A DNA stretch of 64,000 nt from Agrobacterium larrymoorei (GTDB taxonomy: Bacteria; Pseudomonadota; Alphaproteobacteria; Rhizobiales; Rhizobiaceae): assembly GCF_013322225.1 (NCBI RefSeq), contig NZ_JAAMFB010000031.1, forward strand, positions 186,001 through 250,000, given 5' to 3'. Positions 8,056-17,181 of the stretch are shown one piece after another. The notes under the pieces are model-generated. The model did not search any database. It was not told where the DNA came from and saw only the letters and a list, made by a program, of their open reading frames with translations. A program made the translations under genes and the position numbers. How positions within the stretch are numbered: the stretch's first letter is position 1; each line of letters opens with the position of its first letter.

Positions 8056-8868
8056 GTGAAGAATAAACTGTTTGGTGCAATTGCGCTGCTCGCGCTTGTT
8101 GCTGCTCCGGCCTTGGCCGAAGCCGCGACGAGAGGCTTTGCCACCGCTAATGTGAATATGCGTTCGGGACCAAGCACGGCATATCCAGCCGTCGTCGTTA
8201 TCCCCAACGGTGCGCCGCTGACTATCCATGGATGCCTGTCCGATACGCCGTGGTGCGACGTGTCCTTCAGCTACGGTCGTGGTTGGGTCGCCGGTCGTTA
8301 TGTTCAGGCGATGTATCGCCAGAACCGCGTTTACGTGGAACCACGTTACTATCGCGATCTCGGCGTTCCAATCGTCACATTTGAAGTCGGCCGTTACTGG
8401 GATCAGAATTACCGTGACCGCGATTTCTACCGCGAGCGTGATCGCTGGCGTCGCCCCCCTCCCTCTGGTGGTTACTGGAATGCGCCTCCGCCGTGGGCCG
8501 ACAGGGATCGTCCGCGTCCTCGCGAAGAGTGGCGCGATCCCCGTGGTCGCGGCCCGAATGACGGTCGCTGGGAGCGGCAGTACGGTAATTGGGACCAAAA
8601 TGATCGTGACCGTCGAGACGGCGACCGCGATCGTGCGGACAGAGACCGCCGCGATGGCGACCGGGAGCGTTGGGAACGCGACCGCGACCGTAATAGAGAT
8701 CAGGATCGCGCATGGCGTGAACAGCGCTCCAATGATGACCGCCGTCAATGGGATGTTGACCGTCGGGATGGCGACCGCAATCGTGACGGCGAACGCGCTC
8801 CGCGCCCACCACGTGATGGACAGCAGTTTGGCTGCATCGTGGGTTCACCGGGTTGCCCTAACCCGTAA
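8056..8868 (+). CDS. Secreted SH3-domain protein with an Arg/Asp-rich tail
   Basis: Start is GTG 8056, with GAGGAG at 8044-8049. The product (270 residues) opens with a signal peptide (KNKLFGAIALLALVAAPALA), then one bacterial SH3 domain at about residues 27-85 (TANVNMRSGPSTAYPAVVV, then the GWVAGRYV strand). After a Tyr/Arg-rich linker, the last 130 residues are a low-complexity run of R-D-G-D-R and D-R-D-R units with Trp scattered in it. SH3_3 domains often bind peptidoglycan. The highly charged tail could bind phosphate, nucleic acid or polysaccharide. An EcfG promoter lies upstream and a terminator downstream. Confidence 0.85.
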   Translation: MKNKLFGAIALLALVAAPALAEAATRGFATANVNMRSGPSTAYPAVVVIPNGAPLTIHGCLSDTPWCDVSFSYGRGWVAGRYVQAMYRQNRVYVEPRYYRDLGVPIVTFEVGRYWDQNYRDRDFYRERDRWRRPPPSGGYWNAPPPWADRDRPRPREEWRDPRGRGPNDGRWERQYGNWDQNDRDRRDGDRDRADRDRRDGDRERWERDRDRNRDQDRAWREQRSNDDRRQWDVDRRDGDRNRDGERAPRPPRDGQQFGCIVGSPGCPNP

Positions 8869-8890
8869 CCCTGTGAGTAAGCGAATAAAA

Positions 8891-8917
8891 AAACCGGCGG
8901 ATTGCTCCCGCCGGTTT
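8891..8917. terminator. Bidirectional rho-independent terminator
   Basis: AAACCGGCGG (8891-8900) pairs with CCGCCGGTTT (8908-8917) across a 7-base loop. There is a run of A before it and T after it, so it can end both the SH3 protein transcript (plus strand) and the helicase transcript (minus strand), whose genes converge here. Confidence 0.9.
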
Positions 8918-8924
8918 TTCAATT

Positions 8925-10781
8925 TTAGTGGTCTTTTTTCTTAGGAGTGCGCTTTTCGAAGGGCTTGTCTTTCTTTCCTTCGAATTTCGCAGGCCGATCT
9001 CCACGAGGCGCATCGTTGCCCGGCTTCGACTTTTTCTTCCAGGGCTTTTCGTCGGTGCGGCGCTCGCCGCCGAAATCTGCCTTGGCGCCGAATTTCTTCT
9101 GGGCTTTCGGCGGGCGGGTGTCTTCGCGTGGCTTGCCGGTCATATCCGGCTTGCCTTCCATGGCCTTGACGCGAATGCCCTTTTCCAGAGCCATATCCTT
9201 GCCAAGCGCCGATTCAAAACGGTCGACCGCATCAGCCGCCAATTCGACGTAGGTCTCGGTCTGCTGCATACGGATCGCGCCAATGTCCTGGCGGGTCAGC
9301 TTACCGAAGCGGCATAGCATGGGGATGAGCCAGCGCGGCTCGGCATTCTGCTTGCGGCCCACGGAAAGCGTGAACCAAGCGCTATCGGCAAAGTCGGAGC
9401 GTTCGCGGCGCGGTGCATTGTTTTCCACATGCTCGAAGCTGTCGCGGCGTGGCTTGCGGCCATCGAGAGAGACTTCGGAAATGTCTTCCGGCGCAGAGCG
9501 ACCGGCGTGGAACAGGCGCACGAATGCAGCTGCAACTTTCTCGGCACCATGCTGCTCCAGCAGCTTGGCCACGAAATCGCGCTCATCATCACTGACATCT
9601 TCGTTAAGCGAAGGATCGGCCAGCAGTCGTACGCCATCGCGCTCGACGATTTCTTCGACGGTTGGTGGGCGAACCCATGCCGGGCTAACCTTTGCACCGT
9701 CAAGCAGGCGTTCTGCCTTGCGGCGCTGGCTGACCGGAACCACGATGGCACTTACGCCCTTCTGACCGGCGCGGCCAGTACGGCCCGAACGGTGCAGAAG
9801 CGTTTCGGAATTGGTCGGCAGATCGGCGTGGATGACGAGCTCAAGACCGGGAAGGTCTATACCACGAGCGGCAACGTCTGTTGCCACGCAAACGCGGGCG
9901 CGACCGTCACGCATCGCCTGGAGCGCGTGTGTCCGCTCATTCTGGCTGAGTTCGCCGGACAGCGCCACGACGGAGAAGCCGCGATTGTTCAAGCGGGCTG
10001 TCAGATGGTTTACCGCTGCACGGGTGGAGCAGAACACGATGGCGTTGCGTGCTTCGTAATAACGCAGGGCATTTATGATCGCGTTTTCGCGGTCCGATGG
10101 CGTGACGAGCAAGGCACGATATTCAATATCGACGTGCTGCTTCTGCTCGGATGCGGTAGCGACGCGAACGGCGTTCTTCTGATAGCTCTCGGCGAGCTTT
10201 GCAATGCTGCGCGAAACGGTGGCCGAGAACATCAGCGTGCGACGATCTTCCGGCGATTCTTCGAGAATGAATTCGAGGTCTTCGCGGAAGCCGAGATCAA
10301 GCATCTCGTCGGCTTCATCCAGCACCACGGCGCGAATGGCGGAGAGGTCCAGCGCGTTGCGCTTGATGTGATCGCAAAGACGGCCGGGTGTGCCGACGAT
10401 GATATGCGCGCCACGTTCCAGCGCACGGCGCTCGGTGCGGATATCCATGCCACCAACGCAGGAAGCGATGGAAACGCCGGTAAATTCATAAAGCCATTCC
10501 AGCTCGCGCTTCACCTGCATGGCAAGCTCGCGGGTAGGGGCAATTGCAATGGCGAGCGGGGCCCCAGCGGAGCCGAAACGGCCGCTTTCCGGGAGAACCG
10601 TTGGAGCAATGGCAATACCGAAAGCCACGGTTTTGCCGGAGCCGGTCTGGGCGGAAACGAGTGCGTCCTTCCCTTCCAGTTCGGGCGCAAGCATCGCCTT
10701 CTGAACCGGAGTCAAATCTTTATAGCCGCGTTTTTCCAACGCCTGTGCAATCGCCGGGGCGATACCCTGGGTGTCTGTCAT
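8925..10781 (-). CDS. DEAD-box ATP-dependent RNA helicase with DbpA-type RNA-binding domain
   Basis: RNA helicase of 618 residues, likely in ribosome assembly or cold-stress RNA remodelling. All family motifs are present in order: Q motif (KDLTPVQ), Walker A AQTGSGKT at 44-51, PTRELA, TPGR, DEAD at 155-158, SAT, and HRSGRTGRAG. At roughly 470-540 there is a DbpA-like RNA-binding domain (WFTLSVGRKQNAEPRWLIPM). The final 70 residues are a Lys/Arg-rich tail that probably adds non-specific RNA affinity. It is closer to DeaD/CsdA-DbpA hybrids than to RhlE. Confidence 0.92.
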   Translation of the reverse strand: MTDTQGIAPAIAQALEKRGYKDLTPVQKAMLAPELEGKDALVSAQTGSGKTVAFGIAIAPTVLPESGRFGSAGAPLAIAIAPTRELAMQVKRELEWLYEFTGVSIASCVGGMDIRTERRALERGAHIIVGTPGRLCDHIKRNALDLSAIRAVVLDEADEMLDLGFREDLEFILEESPEDRRTLMFSATVSRSIAKLAESYQKNAVRVATASEQKQHVDIEYRALLVTPSDRENAIINALRYYEARNAIVFCSTRAAVNHLTARLNNRGFSVVALSGELSQNERTHALQAMRDGRARVCVATDVAARGIDLPGLELVIHADLPTNSETLLHRSGRTGRAGQKGVSAIVVPVSQRRKAERLLDGAKVSPAWVRPPTVEEIVERDGVRLLADPSLNEDVSDDERDFVAKLLEQHGAEKVAAAFVRLFHAGRSAPEDISEVSLDGRKPRRDSFEHVENNAPRRERSDFADSAWFTLSVGRKQNAEPRWLIPMLCRFGKLTRQDIGAIRMQQTETYVELAADAVDRFESALGKDMALEKGIRVKAMEGKPDMTGKPREDTRPPKAQKKFGAKADFGGERRTDEKPWKKKSKPGNDAPRGDRPAKFEGKKDKPFEKRTPKKKDH

Positions 10782-10930
10782 CTACCGTCTTTCGGATATG
10801 GGGCTGCCTGCATCCGCCCAAAACCCAATAAAACCCGAGGTCATAGAGCAGCCGATACCGGCCTTTTCGGCCATCTGGCCGGTTGAATTGCCGCGCTCTT
10901 ACTGCGAATGGCGCGGTTTGTACAGGCCAC

Positions 10931-10963
10931 TGCGGTACGGTCGCGCTTGAAAGACGTACCGCA
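10931..10963. repeat. Inverted repeat in the helicase-lysC intergenic stretch
   Basis: TGCGGTACG (10931-10939) and CGTACCGCA (10955-10963) are perfect complements with a 15-base loop. They lie in the 322-base gap between the divergent helicase and lysC genes. No T-run follows, so it is not a standard terminator. It could be an operator or part of the lysC leader. I see no lysine riboswitch signature or leader peptide in this gap, and nothing else I can name. Confidence 0.4.
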
Positions 10964-11103
10964 TGGTTCAGAATCGGCATTGCGTGGCTGATACCTTTTC
11001 GCTAAGAGACCCGCAACTTGAGGCCTTCATAACTAGGCCGACTGGTTTGTGCTCTTGCTCTGCCGCATAAGCGCGGCAAAATGGGATGGTACTGGTCAAA
11101 ACT

Positions 11104-12384
11104 ATGGCTCGCATTGTCATGAAATTCGGCGGCACGTCCGTCGCCAATCTGGAACGCATTCACAATGTCGCTCGGCATGTGAAACGTGAAGTGGATGCAG
11201 GCCATGAAGTGGCCGTCGTCGTTTCGGCCATGTCCGGAAAAACCAATGAGCTGGTCGATTGGGTTCAAAACACGCCTAAAGTTGCCGGTGCCGCGGGCGC
11301 TGCTTCCTTTTATGATGCGCGCGAATATGACGCCATCGTCGCGTCCGGCGAGCAGGTGACCTCGGGTCTTCTGGCTGTTGCGTTGCAGTCCCTGGGTGTC
11401 AATGCCCGTTCGTGGCAGGGTTGGCAGATCCCCATCCGTACCGATAACGCACATGGTGCTGCCCGCATTCTCGATATCGACGGCTCCGATATTATTCGCC
11501 GCATGGGCGAAGGCCAGGTCGCCGTGGTAGCAGGTTTCCAGGGCCTCGGCCCGGATAACCGTATTGCTACGCTCGGTCGTGGCGGCTCGGACACCTCTGC
11601 TGTCGCCATCGCTGCTGCCGTCAAGGCGGATCGCTGCGATATTTATACAGACGTCGATGGCGTCTACACCACAGACCCGCGCATCGTACCCAAGGCACGC
11701 CGCTTGAAGAAGGTCGCCTTCGAGGAAATGCTCGAAATGGCGTCGCTCGGCGCAAAGGTCTTGCAGGTTCGCTCGGTCGAACTTGCCATGGTGCACAAGG
11801 TTCGTACCTTCGTGCGCTCTAGCTTTGAGGATCCCGATGCACCGGGCATGGGCGACCTCATCAACCCGCCCGGTACTTTGATTTGTGACGAGGAAGAAAT
11901 CGTGGAACAGGAAGTCGTAACCGGCATTGCCTATGCCAAGGATGAAGCACAAATCTCACTGCGCCGCCTGTCGGATCGCCCGGGTGTTTCGGCTGCCATC
12001 TTCGGACCGCTGGCCGAGGCGCACATCAATGTCGACATGATCGTGCAGAATATCTCGGAAGATGGTTCGCGCACCGATATGACCTTCACTGTCCCTTCGG
12101 GCGATGCTCCCAAGGCGCTGAAGGTCTTGGAAGACAACAAGGCACAGATCGGCTTCGACGTCGTTCAGAACGAAACAGGCCTTGCCAAGGTTTCGGTCAT
12201 CGGTATCGGCATGCGCAGCCATGCGGGCGTTGCCGCAAGCGCGTTCAAGGCGCTGGCTGAAAAGAATATCAACATCAAGGCCATTACCACCTCGGAAATC
12301 AAGATTTCGATACTTATCGACGGTGCCTATGCGGAACTTGCAGTTCGCACTTTGCATTCTGCCTATGGTCTGGATAAGAGTTGA
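11104..12384 (+). CDS. lysC: Aspartate kinase
   Basis: Phosphorylates aspartate, the first step to lysine, threonine and methionine. The 426-residue protein begins MARIVMKFGGTSV with the KFGGTS nucleotide loop. It has the kinase core (TLGRGGSDTSAVAIAAAV, DIYTDVDGVYTTDPR) and ends with two ACT domains (about residues 270-420) that usually bind lysine or threonine for feedback control. ATG 11104 is chosen over an in-frame ATG at 11086 because the family starts there. ptsP follows after 165 bases. Confidence 0.96.
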   Translation: MARIVMKFGGTSVANLERIHNVARHVKREVDAGHEVAVVVSAMSGKTNELVDWVQNTPKVAGAAGAASFYDAREYDAIVASGEQVTSGLLAVALQSLGVNARSWQGWQIPIRTDNAHGAARILDIDGSDIIRRMGEGQVAVVAGFQGLGPDNRIATLGRGGSDTSAVAIAAAVKADRCDIYTDVDGVYTTDPRIVPKARRLKKVAFEEMLEMASLGAKVLQVRSVELAMVHKVRTFVRSSFEDPDAPGMGDLINPPGTLICDEEEIVEQEVVTGIAYAKDEAQISLRRLSDRPGVSAAIFGPLAEAHINVDMIVQNISEDGSRTDMTFTVPSGDAPKALKVLEDNKAQIGFDVVQNETGLAKVSVIGIGMRSHAGVAASAFKALAEKNINIKAITTSEIKISILIDGAYAELAVRTLHSAYGLDKS

Positions 12385-12549
12385 TTTGTTGAACCTCGGC
12401 ACATGTCATCCGATTCTTCAAAACGGTGTAATGTCTCGATAAGACGTCGTTAATACGCTTGTTAGTTGTGTTGTCGACGCTATAGTTTTGATTGAGCCTT
12501 CCGTGCGGGCCATGTCGGCTCGCACGTTCGGTATTCGGGAGCATACGCG

Positions 12550-14817
12550 ATGAGAGACCTTTCCGCAGGTCCGCGCGTCCTCCTCAGGCGGCTTCGCGAA
12601 ATGATGGCGGAGCATCTTGAGCCGCAGGAGCGCCTCGACCAGATTGTCCGGCAAATTGCCAGCAACATGGTGGCAGAGGTGTGTTCCGTCTATGTGTTGC
12701 GTTCTGACAGTATACTCGAGCTTTATGCCACTGAAGGCCTGAACAAGGATGCCGTTCACCTCGCCCAGCTGAAAATGGGGCAAGGTCTTGTCGGTACTAT
12801 TGCCGCGTCTGCCCAACCACTCAATCTTTCCGATGCGCAGGCGCATCCTGCCTTCCGCTATCTCCCTGAAACGGGAGAGGAAATTTATCATTCCTTCCTC
12901 GGTGTGCCGATTTTAAGATCCGGTCGCACTCTTGGCGTTCTTGTCGTTCAGAACAAGACCAGCCGAACATACCGGGAGGATGAAGTTGAAGCGCTTGAAA
13001 CAACCGCGATGCTTATTGCGGAAATAGTGGCGAGCGGCGAATTGAAGAAAATCACCCGTCCCGGCGTGGAACTGGATTTGACAAGGGCTGTCTCCATCGA
13101 TGGCGACGCCTATGGTGAAGGCATCGGCCTTGGCCATGTCGTTCTGCACGATCCACGCATCGTCGTCACCAACCTGCTGAACGAAGACGCAGACACCGAA
13201 ATTCGGCGGCTCGCCGAAGCGATCGGCTCGTTGCGCCTGTCCATCGACGACATGCTGCAACGGCGCGATGTCGCAACGGAAGGTGAGCATCGCGAGGTGC
13301 TAGAAACCTATCGCATGTTCGCGCACGACCAGGGCTGGGTTCGCCGCATGGAAGAGGCGATCCGCAATGGTTTGACGGCGGAAGCGGCGGTCGAGAAGGT
13401 TCAGAGCGATACCAAGGCGCGCATGATGCGCCTGACCGATCCCTATCTTCGGGAGCGGATGCATGATTTCGACGATCTTGCAAACCGGCTTCTGCGCCAG
13501 TTGATCGGTTTCGGCGGACGCGGGCCGGAAGAGGATTTTCCCGCAGACGCTATCGTTCTCGCACGTGCCATGGGCGCTGCCGAGCTTTTGGACTACCCCC
13601 GTGAGAAGCTGCGCGGTCTGGTACTGGAAGACGGTGCGGTAACGAGCCACGTCGTCATCGTTGCGCGTGCAATGGGCATACCTGTTATCGGTCAGGCAAC
13701 CGGCATTGTTGCGCTGGCCGAAAACAATGATGCGATCATCATCGATGGCGATGACGGCCAAGTGCATCTTCGTCCAATGACGGATTTGCAGCGCGCTTAT
13801 GAAGAAAAAGTTCGCCTGCGCGCCCGGCGTCAGGAGCAGTTCCGTGCGCTGAAGAACGTCGAATCTCTGACCCGGGACGGTCAGAAGGTCAGCCTTAACA
13901 TGAATGCTGGTCTCTTGGTCGATCTGCCGCAGCTGGAAGAATCCGGTGCGGAGGGCATCGGCCTGTTCCGTACCGAGCTTCAGTTCATGATTGCTTCCAA
14001 CATGCCTAAGGGTGAGGAGCAGGAAGCGTTTTACCGAAGCGTGCTTCGCAATGCGAAGGGCAAGCCTGTTACTTTCCGCACGCTGGATATCGGCGGCGAT
14101 AAAGTCGTGTCTTACATGCGGGGACAGGAAGAGGAAAATCCGGCACTCGGCTGGAGAGCGATCCGCTTGTCGCTGGATCGTCCAGGGCTGATGCGTACGC
14201 AGATGCGCGCGTTGCTGCGTGCTGCATCCGGTGCCGAATTGCGCATCATGCTGCCGATGATTACCGAGGTGGCGGAAATCCGTGCTGCTCGAGATCTGCT
14301 ACAAAAGGAAGTCCAGCACCTTTCGAAGTTCGGCCATTCCTTGCCAAGGAAACTGCAATTCGGCGCGATGCTGGAGGTTCCTGCCCTTCTTTGGCAGTTA
14401 GACGAGTTGATGGCAGAGGCCGACTTCGTCTCGGTCGGTTCAAACGATCTGTTCCAGTTCACGATGGCAGTGGACAGGGGCAATGCGCGCGTGTCGGATC
14501 GTTTCGACAATCTTGGCAAGCCGTTCCTGCGCATTCTTCGTGATGTTGTGCGGGCTGGCGAGCGCAATAATACGTCCGTTACATTATGCGGCGAAATGGC
14601 GAGCAAGCCTCTGTCGGCCATGGCATTGATAGGGCTTGGTTTCCGCTCGGTTTCCATGTCCCCGACTGCAATCGGTCCGGTCAAGGCAATGCTGCTGGGG
14701 CTGGACGCGGGTTTGCTTGCAGAAGAATTGAATGCAGCGCTGGACGATCGAAAATCGACCGAAAGTCCGCGGGATTTGCTCTTACGTTTTGCCGCGGCCC
14801 ATTCGATCCCTATCTAA
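12550..14817 (+). CDS. ptsP: Enzyme I of the nitrogen-related phosphotransferase system (PtsP)
   Basis: First phosphotransferase of the PTS-Ntr chain: it takes phosphate from PEP and passes it to NPr and EIIA-Ntr, which regulate rather than transport. Residues about 20-165 form a GAF domain (MVAEVCSVYVLRSDS, YHSFLGVPILRSGRTLGVLV) that senses a small ligand, glutamine and 2-oxoglutarate in related proteins. The phospho-accepting His is H367 in GAVTSHVVIVARAMG. The C-terminal PEP-binding barrel follows (GIGLFRTELQFM, TFRTLDIGGDK, VGSNDLFQFTMAVDR, TLCGEMA). Full length at 755 residues, followed closely by prfA. Confidence 0.96.
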   Translation: MRDLSAGPRVLLRRLREMMAEHLEPQERLDQIVRQIASNMVAEVCSVYVLRSDSILELYATEGLNKDAVHLAQLKMGQGLVGTIAASAQPLNLSDAQAHPAFRYLPETGEEIYHSFLGVPILRSGRTLGVLVVQNKTSRTYREDEVEALETTAMLIAEIVASGELKKITRPGVELDLTRAVSIDGDAYGEGIGLGHVVLHDPRIVVTNLLNEDADTEIRRLAEAIGSLRLSIDDMLQRRDVATEGEHREVLETYRMFAHDQGWVRRMEEAIRNGLTAEAAVEKVQSDTKARMMRLTDPYLRERMHDFDDLANRLLRQLIGFGGRGPEEDFPADAIVLARAMGAAELLDYPREKLRGLVLEDGAVTSHVVIVARAMGIPVIGQATGIVALAENNDAIIIDGDDGQVHLRPMTDLQRAYEEKVRLRARRQEQFRALKNVESLTRDGQKVSLNMNAGLLVDLPQLEESGAEGIGLFRTELQFMIASNMPKGEEQEAFYRSVLRNAKGKPVTFRTLDIGGDKVVSYMRGQEEENPALGWRAIRLSLDRPGLMRTQMRALLRAASGAELRIMLPMITEVAEIRAARDLLQKEVQHLSKFGHSLPRKLQFGAMLEVPALLWQLDELMAEADFVSVGSNDLFQFTMAVDRGNARVSDRFDNLGKPFLRILRDVVRAGERNNTSVTLCGEMASKPLSAMALIGLGFRSVSMSPTAIGPVKAMLLGLDAGLLAEELNAALDDRKSTESPRDLLLRFAAAHSIPI

Positions 14818-14852
14818 AGCACAAAACAGTATGGAAATGGAGTACGTGACAG

Positions 14853-15932
14853 GTGGCGAAGCTTCCCGTCGAGAAAATGCGTGAGCTTGAACGTCGTTTC
14901 GGAGAGATAGAAGCGCGCATGTCTGCCGGTCCCGCTGCGGACGTCTATGTAAAGCTGGCATCCGAATATTCCGAGTTGCAGCCGGTCGTGACGACAATTC
15001 GCGAATTCGAAAAGGCGCAGGCAGAGGCTGCCGATCTGGAAGCTCTGCTCTCGGACAAGTCCACCGACCGCGACATGCGAGAACTGGCGGAAGCCGAGTT
15101 ACCAGAGATATCCGAGCGTATCGAAGCGCTCGAGAAGGAAATGCAGATCCTTTTGCTGCCAAAGGATGCGGCGGACGAGAAGAGCGCGATCCTTGAAATT
15201 CGTGCAGGCACCGGCGGCTCTGAAGCGGCGCTTTTCGCAGGCGATTTGTTTCGCATGTACGAGCGGTTTTCCAGTACGAAGGGCTGGAAAGTCGAGGTGT
15301 TGTCAGCAAGCGAAGGTGAAGCGGGCGGTTTCAAGGAAATTATTGCCACCATCACCGGACGCGGCGTGTTTTCCAAGCTCAAGTTCGAGTCTGGTGTGCA
15401 CCGCGTACAGCGCGTGCCGGAAACGGAAGCAGGCGGTCGTATCCATACATCCGCCGCCACCGTGGCGGTGCTGCCGGAAGCGGAAGATATCGATATCGAA
15501 ATCCGCGCCGAAGATATCCGTGTCGATACGATGCGCGCATCGGGTGCGGGTGGTCAGCACGTTAATACGACTGACTCTGCCGTTCGCATCACGCATCTAC
15601 CGACCGGTCTTATCGTAACCTCCTCCGAAAAGTCGCAGCACCAGAACCGTGCCAAGGCCATGCAGGTACTGCGCTCACGGCTTTACGATATCGAGCGCCA
15701 GAAGGTGGATAGCGAGCGTTCCGCTGATCGCAAAAGCCAAGTGGGCTCCGGTGATCGTTCAGAGCGTATCCGCACCTACAACTTCCCGCAGGGCCGCGTT
15801 ACGGATCATCGCATCAACCTCACGCTTTACAAGCTGGACCGGATGATTGAGGGCGATATCGATGAAATCGTCGATGCATTGATCGCCGATTATCAGGCCG
15901 GTCAGCTCGCGCAACTCGGCGAACAGCAGTGA
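14853..15932 (+). CDS. prfA: Peptide chain release factor 1
   Basis: Reads UAA and UAG stop codons and triggers peptide release. The GGQ motif is at residues 233-235 ([16 protein letters not shown]). The stop-codon recognition tripeptide in [10 protein letters not shown] is P-E-T, matching the P-x-T form of RF1 and not the SPF of RF2. Length (359) is standard. The start is GTG 14853 with GGAG about 10 bases upstream. It overlaps prmC, which methylates its GGQ glutamine, by 4 bases, a common and functionally sensible pairing. Confidence 0.97.
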   Translation: MAKLPVEKMRELERRFGEIEARMSAGPAADVYVKLASEYSELQPVVTTIREFEKAQAEAADLEALLSDKSTDRDMRELAEAELPEISERIEALEKEMQILLLPKDAADEKSAILEIRAGTGGSEAALFAGDLFRMYERFSSTKGWKVEVLSASEGEAGGFKEIIATITGRGVFSKLKFESGVHRVQRVPETEAGGRIHTSAATVAVLPEAEDIDIEIRAEDIRVDTMRASGAGGQHVNTTDSAVRITHLPTGLIVTSSEKSQHQNRAKAMQVLRSRLYDIERQKVDSERSADRKSQVGSGDRSERIRTYNFPQGRVTDHRINLTLYKLDRMIEGDIDEIVDALIADYQAGQLAQLGEQQ

Positions 15933-16804
15933 CGGTCGGCCAGAAGACCGTTCAGACATATTTACTTGAGGCGCGTAAGCGCCTTGACGCTGCAGGTGTT
16001 TCCGATCCGACGACCGATGCGCGGTTGCTGATTGGAGAGGTGATCGGTTTTTCGCTAACGGACTTTATGTTGAAGGGCGAGCGGCCTTTGAGCAATGACG
16101 AGCTGGCCGGGATCGTTCCGATGATCGCCCGTCGGGAACGAGGAGAGCCGGTTCATCGCATCCTCGGACATCGCGAGTTTTACGGTCTCGATCTGCTGCT
16201 GTCTTCCGGGACGCTGGAGCCGCGCCCGGATACCGAGGTGCTGGTGGATGCTGTGTTGCCATATCTCCGCGGGTTCACCGAACGAAACGACACGGCACGC
16301 ATCCTTGATATGGGCATCGGCACTGGTGCCATCTGTCTTGCGTTGCTGCACAGCGTTCCAGAAGCTACTGGTGTCGGCAGCGATATTTCGCTCGACGCAC
16401 TGGCGACCGCAGCGCGAAATGCTGAGCGACATGGCCTGCGAGACAGGTTCGAAACTGTTGAAAGCAACTGGTTCGACAATATTTCCGGTAGCTTCGACAT
16501 AATCTTGTCGAATCCGCCCTATATCAGGACGGAAGTCATCGATAGCCTTGATCGCGAAGTTCGTGATTTCGATCCTTTAGCCGCACTTGACGGCGGCGAA
16601 GATGGCCTTCTTCCCTACAGAGCCATTGCCGAAAAAGCTGTTGATTTTCTGAATGATGGTGGAGTGATCGGCGTTGAAATCGGCTATGATCAAAAGGTTG
16701 ATGTCGCTGCCATATTCGCTTCGAACGGATATGATTGCGTCAAGAGCGTGAAAGATTATGGCGGTAATGATCGCGCATTGATCTTTTGCAGACAAATGAG
16801 ATGA
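15929..16804 (+). CDS. prmC: Release factor glutamine methyltransferase PrmC (HemK)
   Basis: Methylates the GGQ glutamine of RF1 and RF2. The 291-residue protein has the PrmC N-terminal helical domain ([36 protein letters not shown]), SAM motif I ([20 protein letters not shown]) and the catalytic NPPY at 195-198 (SNPPYIRTE) that holds the glutamine amide. It starts at a GTG whose bases overlap the prfA stop codon, so the two are translationally coupled. Confidence 0.96.
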   Translation: MTVGQKTVQTYLLEARKRLDAAGVSDPTTDARLLIGEVIGFSLTDFMLKGERPLSNDELAGIVPMIARRERGEPVHRILGHREFYGLDLLLSSGTLEPRPDTEVLVDAVLPYLRGFTERNDTARILDMGIGTGAICLALLHSVPEATGVGSDISLDALATAARNAERHGLRDRFETVESNWFDNISGSFDIILSNPPYIRTEVIDSLDREVRDFDPLAALDGGEDGLLPYRAIAEKAVDFLNDGGVIGVEIGYDQKVDVAAIFASNGYDCVKSVKDYGGNDRALIFCRQMR

Positions 16805-16853
16805 CGCGCACATGCGTTTTGTTCAAGGATATTTTGCAAAGCAAAAGAAAAGG

Positions 16854-16882
16854 CTTGGATTTCCGCATGAAGCGGGCTAGTT
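16854..16882 (+). promoter_or_regulatory. Candidate housekeeping promoter before the structured RNA
   Basis: CTTGGA (16854-16859) and CTAGTT (16877-16882) are spaced by 17 bases, close to the CTTGAC-N17-CTATAT form of rhizobial housekeeping promoters. A start 6-7 bases downstream falls at about 16889, exactly where the 10-base closing stem of the candidate RNA begins. The hexamers are imperfect, so the call rests partly on that coincidence. Confidence 0.45.
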
Positions 16883-16888
16883 TGCGGC

Positions 16889-16994
16889 CACATGCCGGGT
16901 GGCTGAGGGCGAAAGAAGATTCGCCAGAGTTTGGATCAGTCCCGAAGCGGGTTCCCTTTAAGAGCCCTGAAAGGCTGGGCATTTCCGGCATGTG
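16889..16994 (+). ncRNA. Candidate structured RNA between prmC and the DUF4167 gene
   Basis: CACATGCCGG (16889-16898) pairs perfectly with CCGGCATGTG (16985-16994) and encloses three more hairpins: GGCGAA/TTCGCC (16908-16913 with 16920-16925), CCCG/CGGG (16941-16944 with 16948-16951) and AGCC/GGCT (16963-16966 with 16973-16976). A promoter-like element lies just upstream. The layout suggests a small RNA of about 105 bases or a structured leader of the downstream gene. It does not match the SRP RNA tetraloop region, tRNA or any riboswitch I know. The rest of the 377-base gap 16805-17181 shows no other feature. Confidence 0.45.
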
Positions 16995-17181
16995 ATTCAG
17001 GAAACTTCGTTCGCAGGCGGCTTGATGCAGCATTTGCGCATCCGGTCCGTTAAACGCGAGGTCTTGTCTTTAAATCAAGGCGCGTGATGGGCGCAGTTCA
17101 GAAAAGTCCCCTTGGGTTCTTGTCCGGACTGCTTCGAAATAATGAGAATTGTCAGCACAACAGAATTCAGGTGAGCAATTG

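Noticed and set aside
8590-8800. Repeated gaccgcgat-like units as a CRISPR or DNA repeat array
   Set aside because: The repetition follows the codons of an Arg/Asp-rich protein tail. Units are irregular and there are no spacers.
9429-10886. Open frame of 485 codons on the plus strand
   Set aside because: It lies entirely opposite the DEAD-box helicase gene, whose motifs are unmistakable. The frame is a codon-bias shadow with no recognisable domain.
11002-11952. Open frame of 316 codons on the minus strand
   Set aside because: Antisense to lysC and composed of Arg/His/Cys-rich filler. No ribosome-binding site or family resemblance.
16889-16994. Assignment of the structured RNA to SRP RNA, 6S RNA or a known riboswitch
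   Set aside because: The conserved SRP tetraloop region is absent, the length is too short for 6S RNA, and no TPP, cobalamin, FMN or SAM core motif is present.
16786-16995. Short open frame after prmC on the plus strand
   Set aside because: No ribosome-binding site, basic random-looking sequence, and it overlaps the strong RNA secondary structure reported for this region.
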